NCBI GenBank assembly: GCA_014529385.2
Contig: CM043944.1
Location: forward strand, 177,974,240 to 178,038,239
Direction of reading: 5' to 3'
DNA length: 64,000 nucleotides
From: Adiantum capillus-veneris
Taxonomy: Eukaryota > Streptophyta > Polypodiopsida > Polypodiales > Pteridaceae
Below are positions 11,690-22,294 of the stretch, piece after piece. Within the stretch, counting starts at the first letter, position 1. Every line of letters begins with the position of its first letter. The notes below the pieces were generated by a model, which was given only the letters and a program-made list of their open reading frames with translations, did not search any database and was not told where the DNA came from. The position numbers and the translations under genes are program-made.

Positions 11690-12345
11690 ACTTGCAATCA
11701 CTCCATCATTGAGTCCAGAGTCCACTCACACTGATCCCTACCACATAAGGGAAAGGAGAATCCAAACGCTGAGTCCAGGTCCTCTATCCCTATAGCTGCA
11801 AGGAACAATACATGAACTCTAAAACAAGCTATCTCAAAGTCTGGTGAAGGGTCTCTAAGAAACCACATGAAGCTGTAGGAAAAAAAATCCCATCTACGAC
11901 AAATGTCAAAACTCGTCAGTCCACAAGGAACTGCTGCAAAGGGAGATGTTTGCATCAAAAGGGGGGTACGCAAGAAGGGTTGTCCCTCCCTCGCCAAAAC
12001 GACTCTTGGAAAAAGTGATACCAAGAGATCTCCTAGCAGCACAGGAAGGTCCTACCCTATGGGTCGGCTGTAGGGTAGGAACGGGAGGAGGAGTGGAAGC
12101 AGGGGTGGAGATGAAGGAGTGGGGGGGGGGGGGGGGGGGGGGGCGGGTTCAAGGAATGGAAAAAGGGAGAGGGCGAGGGGGGGAGGGGGGGGAGGGGGGG
12201 GGGGGGGGGGGGGGTGTCAAAGGTGAGGCTGAGGTGGAGAGTGGAGCTGGGACCTCTTCTTGCTGAACAAGGTCAAAACGGTTCCCTGTGGGAATCCATT
12301 ACTGCTGGCCTGGAGCTTGGTGACCATCCAGAGGGCCAAGCTGAT
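11690..12345 (-). pseudogene. LINE-1 ORF1 tail: proline-rich stretch plus conserved unnamed block
   Basis: On minus, a proline-coding tract (G-runs on plus, 12,121-12,214) is followed by a block at 12042-11698 with FDICRRWDFFSYSF and ACFRVHVLFLAA...FPLCGRDQCEW. The same block with the same spacing occurs in LINE-2 (about 35,170-34,960: ACFRVHALFLAARGTE, FSFPLCGRTEREW). Upstream, GFPQGTVLTL (near 12,280) matches LINE-2 ORF1 GFPQGTALVL. I do not know a name for the conserved block. Confidence 0.6.
12121..12214. repeat. Long G-runs (poly-proline coding on minus)
   Basis: Two nearly pure G-runs, 12,121-12,143 and about 12,178-12,214, sit within a G-rich block. They encode proline on the LINE-1 (minus) strand and have a milder counterpart in LINE-2 at 35,340-35,510. 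The plus strand has strong G-quadruplex potential. Exact lengths may be affected by assembly or polymerase slippage. Confidence 0.8.
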
Positions 12346-12410
12346 GTGGTGGCCCATGTCAACATCGACCACAAACTTGCTGGGTAGAAGCACGTAGCGT
12401 GTCACTGAAA

Positions 12411-12576
12411 TGGTTGTCCCGGACAACGCTAGTTAGTTGTGCTTGTTTGCATTTGCTAAAGATAAAAGTGCAAGTGAAATTTAAATTTAGAATGTCTTGA
12501 AAGAACATTACTTTATTAGTTCCCTCCACAACCTTTTCCAATTGTTGGTTACCCAAGAGGGAGTGGGGTAGTGGAT

Positions 12577-12614
<38 letters not shown>

Positions 12615-12752
12615 TGTGTGTGCGCATGCAAGCTCCATCTCTCTCTCACTCAGAGACTCGTATGCTACTCCAGCATTGTTGATCTGTTTTGTTGGCAGTT
12701 AGCCTTAGAGTTTAGTTGTGGAAGCAGAGCTATTATCCTCGAATTGGTATAT
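12411..12752. other. Short spacer between LINE-1 and CACTA-1
   Basis: No gene is seen. It contains a (CT)n microsatellite at about 12,579-12,611 followed by a short GT run. It is probably older host or repeat sequence into which CACTA-1 inserted; its right-hand continuation should be 22,999 onward. Confidence 0.5.
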
Positions 12753-12887
12753 CACTACAAGAGGTCACTTGAATTCCGGTGCCATATTACCGGAGTCACT
12801 AGGTGGGCATTGGTATATGTGTGTGTATGTATGGAGGGAGCTAAGGTTTTTTAAAAATTTTGAGTTTCAAATATCTGACGTTTATTC

Positions 12888-13041
12888 TGTTGAACCGAAG
12901 GGAGAGAGCGCACGTAGACGAGAGGAGAAAGAGATGAAACCAACATGTACAAGCCCCAAAGTGTGTCCATGACTACACGAGATGAGTTTATATAGAGGGG
13001 ACCAGGGTGCTATATATAGAGACACTATATATAGCTCAACA
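12888..13041 (-). repeat. Element A 3' LTR
   Basis: 154 bp with terminal inverted TGTTGA/TCAACA. It is adjacent, in element sense, to the polypurine tract GAGTGGGGG at about 13,042-13,050. It differs from the other LTR at only a few bases. Confidence 0.9.
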
Positions 13042-13489
13042 CCCCCACTCAAATGAAGGTCCCTAACTGTGGATGAAAAAACCCTTGGGGGATCAAGGGA
13101 AAAACCCACAACTCTATATATACCCACTGTTCTATTAAAATATTTTAAATATACATTTACAATGTTCAAAGGAACTACATCACTCCCGTTTTACAATGTG
13201 CCCTTTCAAGGGTCTTCTAATAATCCAAGATATAGACGATTGAGCTATTTCAAATTCTTTGATAGAGACACTTCAATATCCTTGAGCCCTCGTACATACT
13301 GCTTGATGTGATTTAAATTCTGTAAACAACATCAACTCAAGAAACATATCAAAATCTAAACGTTAGAAATAATCACTCCACATTTTTCTTAGAGACGGTT
13401 CGCGACACCGCTCTAGAGACGCAAATAAACAAACGTAATGTTGATGCAATCACATGTGCACACATATAAACAATGTTGAAATAAAATAA

Positions 13490-13995
13490 ACATGATGGGA
13501 TCATGTACCATGGCATCATGTACCATGGCATCATGTTCAATAAATCTAAGAGAAATTATGGAATAGTAACCATCATCATGGCTTCACGTCATGGCATCAT
13601 GGTTCTCACCATGGCATTAGAGACGCTTTTCAATTAAAAAAATAAAAAAATAAAAAAATTGTGGAACAATAATGATCATCATGGCTTCACGTTCCATGGC
13701 ATCATGGTTCTCGCTATGGTATTAGTGACGCTTTCAACCAATTGCGGAACAACTTTTCTCATCATGGCTTCACGTACCATGGCATCATGATTCTCACCAT
13801 GGTATTAGTGACGCTTTCAACAAATTGTGGAACAGTTTTTCTCATCATGCTCAACAAATCCAAGAAAAATTATGGAACATTAACCATCATCATGGCTTCA
13901 CGTACCATGGCATCAGAGAGGATTTCTTCAAATCAAATAAAAATTTCAAAATGATAATCATCATCATGGCTTTAAGTACGGCCATGACATCAGAG
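13490..13995. repeat. Degenerate CATCATGG minisatellite in element A
   Basis: Repeats of CATCATGGCTTCACGT followed by CATGGCATCATGGTTCTC and GTGACGCTTTCAA recur at about 13,578, 13,680, 13,762, 13,889 and 13,961, with uneven spacing of 70-130 bp. The place in the element (close to the 3' LTR) and the CATGGTATCA/CATGGCATCA words match the 43-bp array of element B. Confidence 0.75.
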
Positions 13996-14909
13996 ACACT
14001 AGTTTTGTGCAAAATCTGAAAAACCTCAAAGCGATGACTTGTCAGTAGATAATGGCTTGGTAAGAAGCTCCAACAATCTCTACATTGATGGTTCACATGA
14101 AAACCATCAGCATGTTAGTATACCATTCTAAAATGGTCATCAAATTACGTGAAGTATTTTATGAAAAATCGTGACAAGATTAATAGCATGCATCAAGAAC
14201 CAAAGCCAAGATGTGTAGGGTTTTGAATGAATAAAACCACAATAGAAAACGATCAAAATGATGCAAAACTTATTGCCAAACTGTGAATAACTCAGCTACT
14301 GAGACATGCAGACACCATCAGTGTATGACCTCTTAGTTAATATGAGCATCCCAAAGCAGTGAAATAAATGAAGCTTAGTAAACAAAATCTTTTTCTTTGG
14401 TGAATATAAAGGGTAGTGCTAAATGTGGCAAAGCGCTTATAGAGAAAGCGATCAAAAACACCTAAGACGCTATTTCTTTAACTGCTATGACAGTGCTTGC
14501 TTTGGACGTCGGACGTCGCAGCTTATTTATCGCCCTAAATATAGTAGGCGAATCAGCTCGTTCAAATTATGGCGACCAAAATAAGGAGACGCATACGTAA
14601 TTGTCAATAATAGGGATGCATGGGGCTTGTCGCCGTCATATTCACAAGACACAAATCATGTGGTCTTGGCCATCGCTATGCAGTGCTAATATAATTGCTT
14701 CAAGCGTCCATGAACTACCATCAAACATAGGCTACACCTGCAATAGATATTAAAACAGTCTGCGCTACGTCATCACGCTTCCCAGACACTACAGAGCTAA
14801 CAGTTTTGCCTACATGTTGTTGGTGCCCACGGTAGCCATCGTCAAACGTGTAACAAATTTTATTTTATTTTTCACTCACAACAACGATCTGCGTTTGCAC
14901 CTTGGTTTG

Positions 14910-14910
<1 letters not shown>

Positions 14911-14990
<80 letters not shown>

Positions 14991-15003
14991 AGAGAGAGAG
15001 AGA
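14911..15003. repeat. (GA)n microsatellite
   Basis: About 90 bp of nearly perfect GA dinucleotide repeat with one CT interruption near 14,989. The Arg-Glu run in the overlapping open frame (14,814-15,404) is an artefact of the repeat. Confidence 0.95.
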
Positions 15004-15600
15004 TCCTCTTTGTGTCTTTACGCTCGTTTTGTGTAGAGCCAGAAGGCGGAACACTTATGCGCCTTAATCCGGGTCTGCTTCACCATCTTACACCTCTACC
15101 GCTTCAACTAATCCATGCTTGTGTGCTGCACCTTGCATGCTCCAACTCAAGCTGTTTCTCTTTCTCTCTACTGAAACGTCAACCCCATTGCAATTGTATG
15201 CACCTGCTTGCTTCTCTATGCTTCTTGGACCCGTGCTCATATATATTAGCATCAGATTGCTACTTGAAAACCACGTCAACCTCTGCAGCAGGTCTACCAA
15301 AACCACCAGCTAGCTATTTTGAACATCTAAAAGCAGGGGAGGTGGACGGGGCGGTGCCTAGTGGGCGAAGTAGTAGTAATAGTTTCTTTTCGCAACCGTT
15401 CTAAGAATAAAACGGACGCTTGCCACCCTAAAAGCTTGCTCACAATAACACCTAAAATCACACCGTTTGACTTACAGTGTTCAGCGTTGCCTTTTAAAAA
15501 TAGACGATCTCGGGTGCTAATTATATCAATTAAGGCCTGGGGTGCTAATTATATCACTAAGAGAAGCTTTCACATACATGCAATGCCCAGCCACACACAC

Positions 15601-15716
15601 AAAGGCTCTATCGCACTGAGAATCAGGAGCACATACATGGAGGCTCACAAAGCTAATCAAGGCTCTGCCGCACTGAGAATGGGCAGCACATATATGGAGG
15701 CGCACACAGCTCAATT
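15601..15716 (+). repeat. 58-bp tandem duplication in element A
   Basis: AGGCTCTATCGCACTGAGAA at 15,602 recurs as AGGCTCTGCCGCACTGAGAA at 15,660. Each copy is followed by a CACATAYATGGAGGC stretch and an AGCTCA/AGCTAATCA end. No known function. Confidence 0.75.
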
Positions 15717-16234
15717 GCTCTTCAGGGCACCGAACACGATGCCAGCCCTCTGACACACTGAGAATAGTACGGAAGCACACATAATTTGCATGAGGAGCAT
15801 ATTGATACCATCTACAGCTCTTTCATTAGAATCATAAGCAGCGCAGTCACGCAAGCTTTCTAGCTCTTCTTTCTTTGTTTCTATCATGCTCACGGATAAT
15901 TACCCTGCATGCATGCACTGTAGCTTTCTTCTAAATCAGAGTTTCCACGCTGATTAAACCAAACCGTGTCAAAATCGACTAGCCTCTATGATTAATTAAC
16001 GCTATTGTTTTAAGTTTTACAACCAAGTATACATCAATAATAAACAGAATTTGATAAAATATAATTGCGTTCGCAACCACTCGCATCCAAAACACCAGCC
16101 ATGTTTTTTATCTGAAACGTTAACACGACAAGAAAGCAACACAAAAACAAAGATTCTTCAAGCGGCTTAAGGAAGAAAGGACATCACGACTAAACTTATC
16201 TTTCATGTCCGTGCACTCCATCGCTCTGATACCA

Positions 16235-16389
16235 TGTTGAACCGAAGGGAGAGAGCGCATATAGACGAGAGGAGAAAGAGATGACACCAACATGTACAAG
16301 CCCCAAAGTGTGTCCAATGACTACACGAGATGAGTTTATATAGAGGGGACCAAGGTGCTATATATAGAGACAATATATATAGCTCAACA
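16235..16389 (-). repeat. Element A 5' LTR with adjoining primer-binding site
   Basis: 155 bp. In element (minus) orientation it ends ...TTCAACA and is followed without a gap by TGGTATCAGAGC (16,234-16,223), complementary to the 3' end of initiator-Met tRNA. AT-rich TATATATAGA-type motifs in the LTR could serve as TATA elements. Confidence 0.9.
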
Positions 16390-16960
16390 TATTCCGACGT
16401 CTATTCCGACAATAGTGCGAATTGACATTTCGACGATTATTTCGAGAGCTGTACCGACATCTGTACCGATGGAACCTGCAAAAATCAAAACCACGGGCTT
16501 TCTCTGTGCATTTCTCTTGTTCTTGTGCATTTTCTCAAGCTCTCTTCTTTCCTATCTCTCACAGATCTAGTACAAAACTAGCCGTCGGAAGTGCTAATCT
16601 TGCTTGTGGGTTAGTGCATAACACTAAGGTGAGATTGTTTTCATGCTTACTTGTAGATTTAGGGTTTAGGGTCTAGCTTTGTGTTTGTGTGTGCATTTTT
16701 GCAGGTTCTAGGACTTTTACAACAACTTTCATTGCTCAAATAGGACGAATGTGAGTGTTTGAACCTTTAAATGCATATTAAATTTAATTAAATTACTTTG
16801 TGTATTACGAAAAGAAAATTTCATGCTTTAAAAGAAATTATGGTTTGTGATGTGAAATTTCATTTTAAGTTATGAAAAAAATTTATTTTGGTTTATGAAA
16901 AAATCTTGTTTTGAAGAAATTTTGAATTGAATTAGGTCTTTTTTGAATTATGCAATTGAT
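16390..16960. other. CACTA-1 left subterminal repeats and possible leader intron
   Basis: After the nested element, CACTA sequence resumes with ATTCCGACGTCTATTCCGAC, TTCGACG and ACCGACATCTGTACCGATGG, the short repeats expected of a CACTA subterminal zone. A donor-like AAG/GTGAGA near 16,627 and an acceptor-like TTTTTGCAG near 16,704 suggest a leader intron. No protein is seen. Confidence 0.55.
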
Positions 16961-16969
16961 GAGGTTTAT

Positions 16970-17220
16970 GTTTTAGGTTAAGTTTAAGTTATATTAGGTT
17001 AGGTTAGGTTATCTTATACATTAGGTTACGATAAGTTAAGCTACGTTGTTAGGTTAGGTTAGGTTAGTTTAGGTTATCCTATACGTTAAGTTAGATTAAG
17101 TTAAGCTATGTTAGGTTAAGTTATATTAGGTTAGGTTAGGTTAAGCTACATTAAGGTAGGTTAGGTTAAGTTAATTTACGTTAAGTTAAGCTACATTAGG
17201 TTAGGTTAGGTTAAGCTACG
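16970..17220. repeat. TTAGG-rich simple repeat (first tract)
   Basis: Runs of GTTAGGTTAGGTTA mixed with GTTAAGTTA and GCTACGTTA. They resemble a (TTAGG)n array that has decayed. They are internal to CACTA-1, far from any chromosome end, and follow neither the plant TTTAGGG nor TTAGGG unit. Confidence 0.8.
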
Positions 17221-17270
17221 TTCGACAATACGGTAAGCCATAGAGCTTACCCACAACGCATATTAAAAAC

Positions 17271-17955
17271 AACACAATGGTGATCCGTGCGTCAATACGG
17301 CAAGACATCAAGCTTATCCACAACATATATGCATTGTGGGCAAGCTCTATGCATCTCCGTATTGCCAATGGCTCGCCATTATGTTCTTTATATGTCCGCG
17401 AGCGATTTTCAAGTCCTAAAATAGCTAAGCGACCCTGAAAATAACACCATGGCGAGCCGTTTGGCAATACGACAAGCCATAGAGCTTTCCCAGAATGCAT
17501 ATGTGTTGTGCGCAAGCTCTATGGCTTGACGTATTTCCAAACGGCTCGCCATTGTGTTTTCTATATGTCTGCAAGCGGTTTTCAAATCCTAAAATAGCTA
17601 AGTGGTCCTAAAAACTATGTTCGCGAGCGATTTTCAAGCGCTAAAATTGCCTCGTGTCCCTAAAAACAACACAATGGCGATCCGTTTGGCAATACGACAA
17701 GCCATAAAGCTTGCCCACAAGGCATATGCATTGTGAGCAAGATCTATGGATTTTCATATTGCCAATGGCTCGCCATTGTGCTGTCTATATGTCTGCGAGC
17801 GGTTTTCAAGCCATAAAATTGCTTCACAACTCTAAAAACAACACAATGGTGATCCATTTACTAGATTGGCAAGCCATAGAGCTTGCCCACATTGCATATG
17901 CATTGTCGGCAAGTTGTATGGATTATTGTTTTGCTAAAAAACTCACCATTGTGTT
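17271..17955. repeat. Tandem array of four near-perfect ~116-bp palindromes
   Basis: Four units start at about 17,271, 17,443, 17,668 and 17,840 (spacing 172, 225, 172). Each is a long hairpin. In the second unit the left arm 17,443-17,490 (AACACCATGGCGAGCCGTTT...) pairs with the right arm 17,511-17,558 (...AAACGGCTCGCCATTGTGTT) at about 43-44 of 47 positions, with GAATGCATATGTG in the loop. The loop GCATATGC is itself palindromic, so the ancestral unit may have been one ~116-bp perfect palindrome. Spacers of ~55 bp (GCGAGCGATTTTCAAG, CCTAAAATAGCTAAG) are also repeated, and one extra spacer copy explains the 225-bp step. A half arm occurs at 17,222-17,262. Confidence 0.9.
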
Positions 17956-18365
17956 GTGTTTATGTTAGGTTAGGTTATGTTAGATTTAGGTTATAGGTTA
18001 GGTGAGATTATAGGTTAGGTTAGAGCTATCGACGTCATAATAGTCGAAAACATACAAACGGACTTCGAAGATGACTCGTGTACTTCTAAAAATACAAACG
18101 GACTTCGGTTAGGTTAGGTTATAAGTTAGGTTCGGTATAGGTTTTAGGTTATGTTAGATTATGGGTTAGGCATAACGATTATAGGTTAGGTTCGATCTAG
18201 CATCAAATCAATAGTAGAAAAAACACTATCGAACTTTGAAGATGACTTGTGTACTTCTAAAAACGCAAATGGACTACGGTTAGGTTAGGTTATAGGTTAG
18301 TTTTAAATTATAAGTTAGGTTAGGTTTATGTTATAGGTTAGGTTAGAGCTAGCGTCATATTAATA
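17955..18365. repeat. TTAGGTTA/TTATAGGTTAGG-rich simple repeat (second tract)
   Basis: TTAGGTTAGGTTAT runs alternate with three copies of a segment containing AGTAGAAAA or AATAGTCGAAAA, then GACTTCGAAGATGACTYGTG and CTTCTAAAAA (about 18,028-18,105, 18,206-18,280 and 18,345-18,400). It lies between the palindrome array and the transposase leader. Confidence 0.7.
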
Positions 18366-18429
18366 GTAGAAAAAAAGCAATCGGACTTCAAAAGTGCACA
18401 CAGACTTCAAGAACCTTAATATATAGTCA

Positions 18430-18528
18430 TTGACCAATAAAGAGGAGATTATTACCATGCAGTCCTAATCTCCGTGCACCTCTAGACCGAGGTGTGCGAG
18501 GATCAGGCCTAGCTAGAGAATGTGAGGT
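18430..18528 (+). promoter_or_regulatory. Conserved CACTA leader with hairpin (copy in CACTA-1)
   Basis: About 100 bp shared with CACTA-2 (58,333-58,431): TTGACCAATAAAGA, GAGATTAT, then ATCTCCGTGCACCTCTAGAC and CGAGGTGTGCG, then CTAGAGAATGTGAG before GT. GCACCTC...GAGGTGTGC can form a short hairpin. Both copies end at GAG/GT, a donor-like site, so this may be a non-coding 5' exon of the transposase transcript. Its conservation between otherwise very different upstream regions is the main evidence. Confidence 0.6.
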
Positions 18529-18614
18529 TGTTAAAGCTTTTCATGTACTTAGTAGTGTATGGTTATAACAACTAGAGTGTTTTAATTATTTATTGCATCA
18601 TTGGTAGATAAAGT

Positions 18615-20993
18615 ATGGACAATGTGATGGCGTGTCCTTGTGCACATTGCAAGCATAAGATCTTTCAAAAACAAAAAATCTACGACGAACACATACGCAA
18701 TCACGGTCTATTTTCAATAGACTAAGTACAAGACCTGCGTTATTAACATCATGGTCTAGAGATTGAAGGTCAAAGTCCACAAGTAGATATTGCTTCAACT
18801 TCATCCCAGAGAAGATGATTTTCAAACGAGCAGCCATCGACTGAGTCCTCCCAACTAATACCTGAAGCGGCATTTCAAGAAGTAGAGATGGAGGAGATGT
18901 TGGATGCATTCTTTGACATGGATTCCAACATAGAAGGAGACAACATTGAACGCAGTATTGTGGACCGACCTCAGCCACCTCAGCCATCCTGTTCATATCG
19001 ACGGCATGTTAGCAACGATGAAGAGGTTGAGATGATGCAAAGTCTTGCACGCATGCCGCTCTACACTGGTGCAAAAATCTCAGTTCTCTGTACTGCGTTG
19101 GCAATGCTTAATTTGCAGTCTGTCTACGGTTGGTTGTCTGACGCCTCAATCACAGAGCTTTTCAAGTAAACATATTTTATCCTAAGAATGGTAAAGTGCA
19201 AATTACAATTCATATAAAGTGATCAAAGGGTTGACTTGTTCATGTAACTTCAGGCTGTTGAATGAGAAAATCTTGCTAGAAGGGAATCACATGCCCCTAC
19301 TCGTCCAGCCGCTAAAACGCTTCTTACTAATTTGGGCTTGGATATGAGAAAATACATGGATGTCCTAATGATTGTATACCTTTTTGCAATGAGTATGCAA
19401 ACCTGGATCAATGTCCCAATTGTGGATCAACCAGTTACATGGAGGATGACATTAGAAGAACAATCTACAAAATTAGTGAGTTGGTACGTTGGATCAGTTC
19501 AAAAGAGATAAGAGAAGACGACATCGATGCAACACACTTAAATGCTATTGAAGCACTGTGCATGGTGGAAAAGTACTTTCCAACAAACATTATTACCATC
19601 CAAATGCATGTACTTGTGCATGTGATCAATGAAGTTGCAGTTGCTGGGGTGGTCCATAGCAGGTGGATGTTCTTCTTGGAGAGATTTATGAAGACTTTAA
19701 AGGGGTTTATTTGTCAAAGGGCTCGCCCCGAGGGTAGCATGGCCGAAGGATGGCTTGTACAAGAGTCTCTTGTCCTTATCAATAAATTTTTGGTCTCAAT
19801 TGATCCAGAGATGCCTCGAATGTTGACTACTGAGGTCAAGGTGACAGGGGACGAGCCGTAGGGACAAGGCATCGTTAGGAAGATGGACATCATAATGCGA
19901 GAAAAGGTTATGAGATTTCACCTTCTCAACTCAGACATCATGCAAAAGTGGCCAGAGAGATATGAAGGGGAAAAGCAACAACGTTTGATAGATCTCCTTC
20001 AATTCAAGCGCAACCGTGCAACTAGAAACCTTCCTTTTCCAGATCATCTTCAAAAATTGACTGACTTTTCAATTGGGCGGTGGTTAGATGAGACACTCTC
20101 AGAGGCAAAGAGGAATGGAGTGTCGAGTACTAAGAGGAAGAGGAGATGTCAAGGGGTTGCGATTGGCATGTATATTTCACAACTTTCTTTTCCAGCTCCA
20201 CATGAAGATTAGTTTGCTTAAATATAAATTTTAGTCTGTTTCAATTTTGTGGTTGTAGTATCACAAATATGGAGCTTTGTGGTCGCATGGGAAGCAATTT
20301 AGAGTGCAACGGATTGACGAACAAAGGGTCACTTTTGATAGTGGTGTTAGGGCAAGCTTCATCCAAGAAAGTAGGAGTAGTGCCACGTATGAGAATACAG
20401 AGACTAGCCAGCTTGAATACTTTGGCTACATCCAAGACATCTTGAAGATTAGCTTTAGAAAGTTTGATATGTTTATCTTTGATGTCAAGTGGTTCAAAGT
20501 TATTACCAGTGGCCCTAATGCAAATGTGCATAAAGATAAGAGTGGATTGATTCATGTGAACTCTAGGCGGGTGTGGACAAATGTGCAGGATACATTCGTA
20601 CTTCCGTAGCATTGTGAGAAATTTGTGTTCATACACGATCCACTATGGACAAAAAATGACGAGAATGATCTGTCTAAACCCTGCTGGCTCTATGTCGTTC
20701 AAGTTGCTCCACGTAGCAATCAAGCATGTGAAGCATTGGATGTTGAGCTCAAAGAGGTGATTCATCAACAAAGTGCAGGACTGACTCCAACTTTAAGTTT
20801 AGATTTTGAAGTGGATGTCAACATTGAGCAATTGTCTAAACCTAGAGATGAGGTGTCAAATAGTGAAGCTGATGCGGAGAGCGACGAAGAAGTAGATTTC
20901 AATGACAAAGATGTAGAAGTACAGATTGAGATAGACATCTTTGGTGCATCAAATCTCATAGAGCATGAGAGATTAACTAATGACTTTTGCTAG
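18615..20993 (+). pseudogene. TNP2-like CACTA transposase, catalytic core deleted
   Basis: The start ATG at 18,615 gives MDNVMACPCAHCKHK, the N-terminal CPCxxC zinc motif of TNP2-type proteins. An in-frame TAA follows near 18,723. The first exon ends at TTCAA/GTAAAC (19,165/19,166) and resumes after CAG at 19,254 with LLNEKILLEGN and a CIPFCNEY...QCPNCGS segment. At about 19,437 the text jumps straight to the DUF4218 domain (DIRRTIYKISELVRWIS, HSRWMFFLERFMKTLKGF, ARPEGSMAEGWL), so the whole Transposase_21/DDE region present in CACTA-2 at 59.4-60.6 kb is missing. A TAG ends the open frame at 19,859. The DUF4216 domain follows an acceptor near 20,257 (ALWSHGKQFRVQRIDEQRV; FDVKWFKVI) with TAG at 20,607, and the acidic tail ends at 20,991. 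It cannot be an active transposase. Confidence 0.85.
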
Positions 20994-21204
20994 GAAACCT
21001 TTTGTAAAGCTCTTTTTATTAGTCTACAATACACGTTAGATGTTGTCATTTGTGTAGCAGTTTTGTTGATTTATTATTTGTATTGATTAAACATTTCTTA
21101 TGTAAACTAACGTATTTTTTGGGTATTGTTTGTGTATGATTAGCCATGTCCAATGACAATGAGCCATCTCTCCTAGTTTTAGTTTTCCTGTCACTCCAAT
21201 CGGC

Positions 21205-22290
21205 ATGTCACCCGAGAAGATGGGCTCGTTTTTGTCTCAGTTCACACTAGAGCAAATCGCGATGGCACAACACCTTTGGGATGCAGGTCTTTCTAGACCT
21301 ACTATGTCCGACCCTAGGCCTGAGACTAGTGTGGTACCTACAACGAGTGGCCCCACACCTCAGTCTAGTGTGCCCCCTACACCTAGGACTAGTGTGCCCC
21401 ATACATCGACGGGTGGTTCATCCTCGAGACAAGGTAGGTGTCATTCTGGACGTGGTGGTTGCTGTGGTAGTAGTTCTATCAATGTGTCCACACCACCAAG
21501 AGAGCATCCACCACTCTTTTCAATAAATAGTTCACCGATGGGCACACCACGTATACCTTGGCGATCACACGAGTAGATCCTAGCAAGGTGTACAAGAGCA
21601 AGGATGGGGCAGTTGTGGCAAAGAAGGTCGAAAAGGCCATGTGACAAAGGATTTGACAACTCTGTACGATCCAGTTTGGTCACTCTATGATGGAGATTTG
21701 GGATAACCTTGATGTTGAGAGAAATATTGACATCATCTATGCCATTCAGAGAGAGTACATGCCGGAAGAGGGGTACGATCAAGTCTCGAAAAATTGGATT
21801 TTGAGCGTAGCGAAGTCCATATTGTCACACTATTGGTCAGAGGTAAGAGACAGGTACAATGATAGTAGTCCCAATCCGGCATGGTTGGACGAAGAGGAGT
21901 GGACGGGGATTGCACAAGAGACACAAGACAACCCTGATAGATTTCTATAGCAGAGAGATGCAGCCAGAGCACATTTGGAGTCTGCTGGAGCATCACATCT
22001 TGGGAGTGGAGGCTACGTTACGCTTCGACATGAGTTTGTAAGTATTATACATATGCTTTAAATTATTGATTATATATATGTTATTTGAAGATTTATCTAA
22101 TGATTAAACCATATTTTTGTAGGAAGTTGCGATGAAGCGCATTCCGACACGCCAAGAGGAGAAGATTGGGTACAAGCATGGACTTGTGGCCCTTTTGACC
22201 TAGCTGCAAGAGGAGAGAGAGGACGTCGGTTGGGAGGCATTACCAAGAGGGTCTTCTCACTCGGTGATTGTTTGCATATGTACAATTTTG
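21205..22290 (+). pseudogene. TNPA/Ptta-like accessory gene of CACTA-1, decayed
   Basis: The frame opens MSPEKMGSFLSQFTLEQIAM, followed by a Pro/Thr/Ser-rich stretch and a Gly/Cys cluster (GRGGCCGSSS). The CACTA-2 homologue has the same order (GGGGGCCGDSATDASTPP). A helical block follows (YWSEVRDRYNDSSPNPAWLDEEEW, 21,830-21,905), then QRDAARAHLESAGASHLGSG near 21,955-22,010, equal to CACTA-2 QKDAARARVEAGSSHHLGSG. A donor GTAAGT is at about 22,037, and the last exon after GTAG (22,122) gives EVAMKRIPTRQEEKIGYKHG. Stops at 21,574, 21,948 and 22,201 inactivate it. By analogy it would bind subterminal repeats. Confidence 0.75.
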
Positions 22291-22294
22291 TATT

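Larger units (their letters stand above)
5841..12410 (-). mobile_element. LINE-1: L1-like non-LTR retrotransposon, decayed
   Basis: A minus-strand L1-like LINE. Its 3' end is marked on the plus strand by a T-run at about 5838-5846 (a poly-A tail in element sense), next to TTATTAACTAATAGAAGGAT in element sense. Going 5' (rightwards) come a C-terminal coding remnant (6650-7300), the RT palm end (7600-7941), RT proper (9000-10420), apurinic-type endonuclease (10470-11335), a conserved unnamed block (11698-12042) and a proline-rich ORF1 tail (12050-12345). The 5' side is truncated in ORF1. Side-by-side reading with LINE-2 shows the same gene order and clear similarity, with LINE-1 far more decayed. 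It sits in the copia relic ending at 5840. I could not find a target-site duplication. Confidence 0.85.
12888..16389 (-). mobile_element. Element A: non-coding short-LTR retrotransposon (copia-type primer site)
   Basis: Two ~155-bp LTRs (12,888-13,041 and 16,235-16,389), each TGTTGAACC...GCTCAACA, are nearly identical. The flanks are a perfect 5-bp duplication TATTC (12,883-12,887; 16,390-16,394) inside CACTA-1. The primer site TGGTATCAGAGC (minus; 16,223-16,234) directly abuts the right LTR and is the usual tRNA-iMet site, so the element reads on minus. A purine tract GAGTGGGGG (minus) abuts the left LTR. The 3.2-kb interior has no gag or pol. It holds degenerate CATCATGGCTTCACGT repeats (13,500-14,000), a GA microsatellite and a 58-bp duplication. 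This is a non-autonomous, LARD/TRIM-like element; element B (38.6-41.1 kb) is the same family. Confidence 0.9.

Noticed and set aside
12882-13169. Minus-strand frame across the element A LTR as a gene
   Set aside because: It covers the LTR and the polypurine tract, and a similar frame appears at the same place in element B (38,467-38,826) only because the LTR-adjacent sequence is shared.
14814-15404. A 196-residue open frame with an Arg-Glu run as a gene
   Set aside because: The run is the translation of a GA microsatellite; flanking text has no protein likeness and the frame lies in the non-coding interior of element A.
16970-18365. TTAGG-type tracts as a telomere or interstitial telomeric repeat
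   Set aside because: The unit is irregular, mixed with GTTAAG and GCTACG words, and lies well inside a CACTA element with both ends defined. It is not the plant TTTAGGG or TTAGGG unit.
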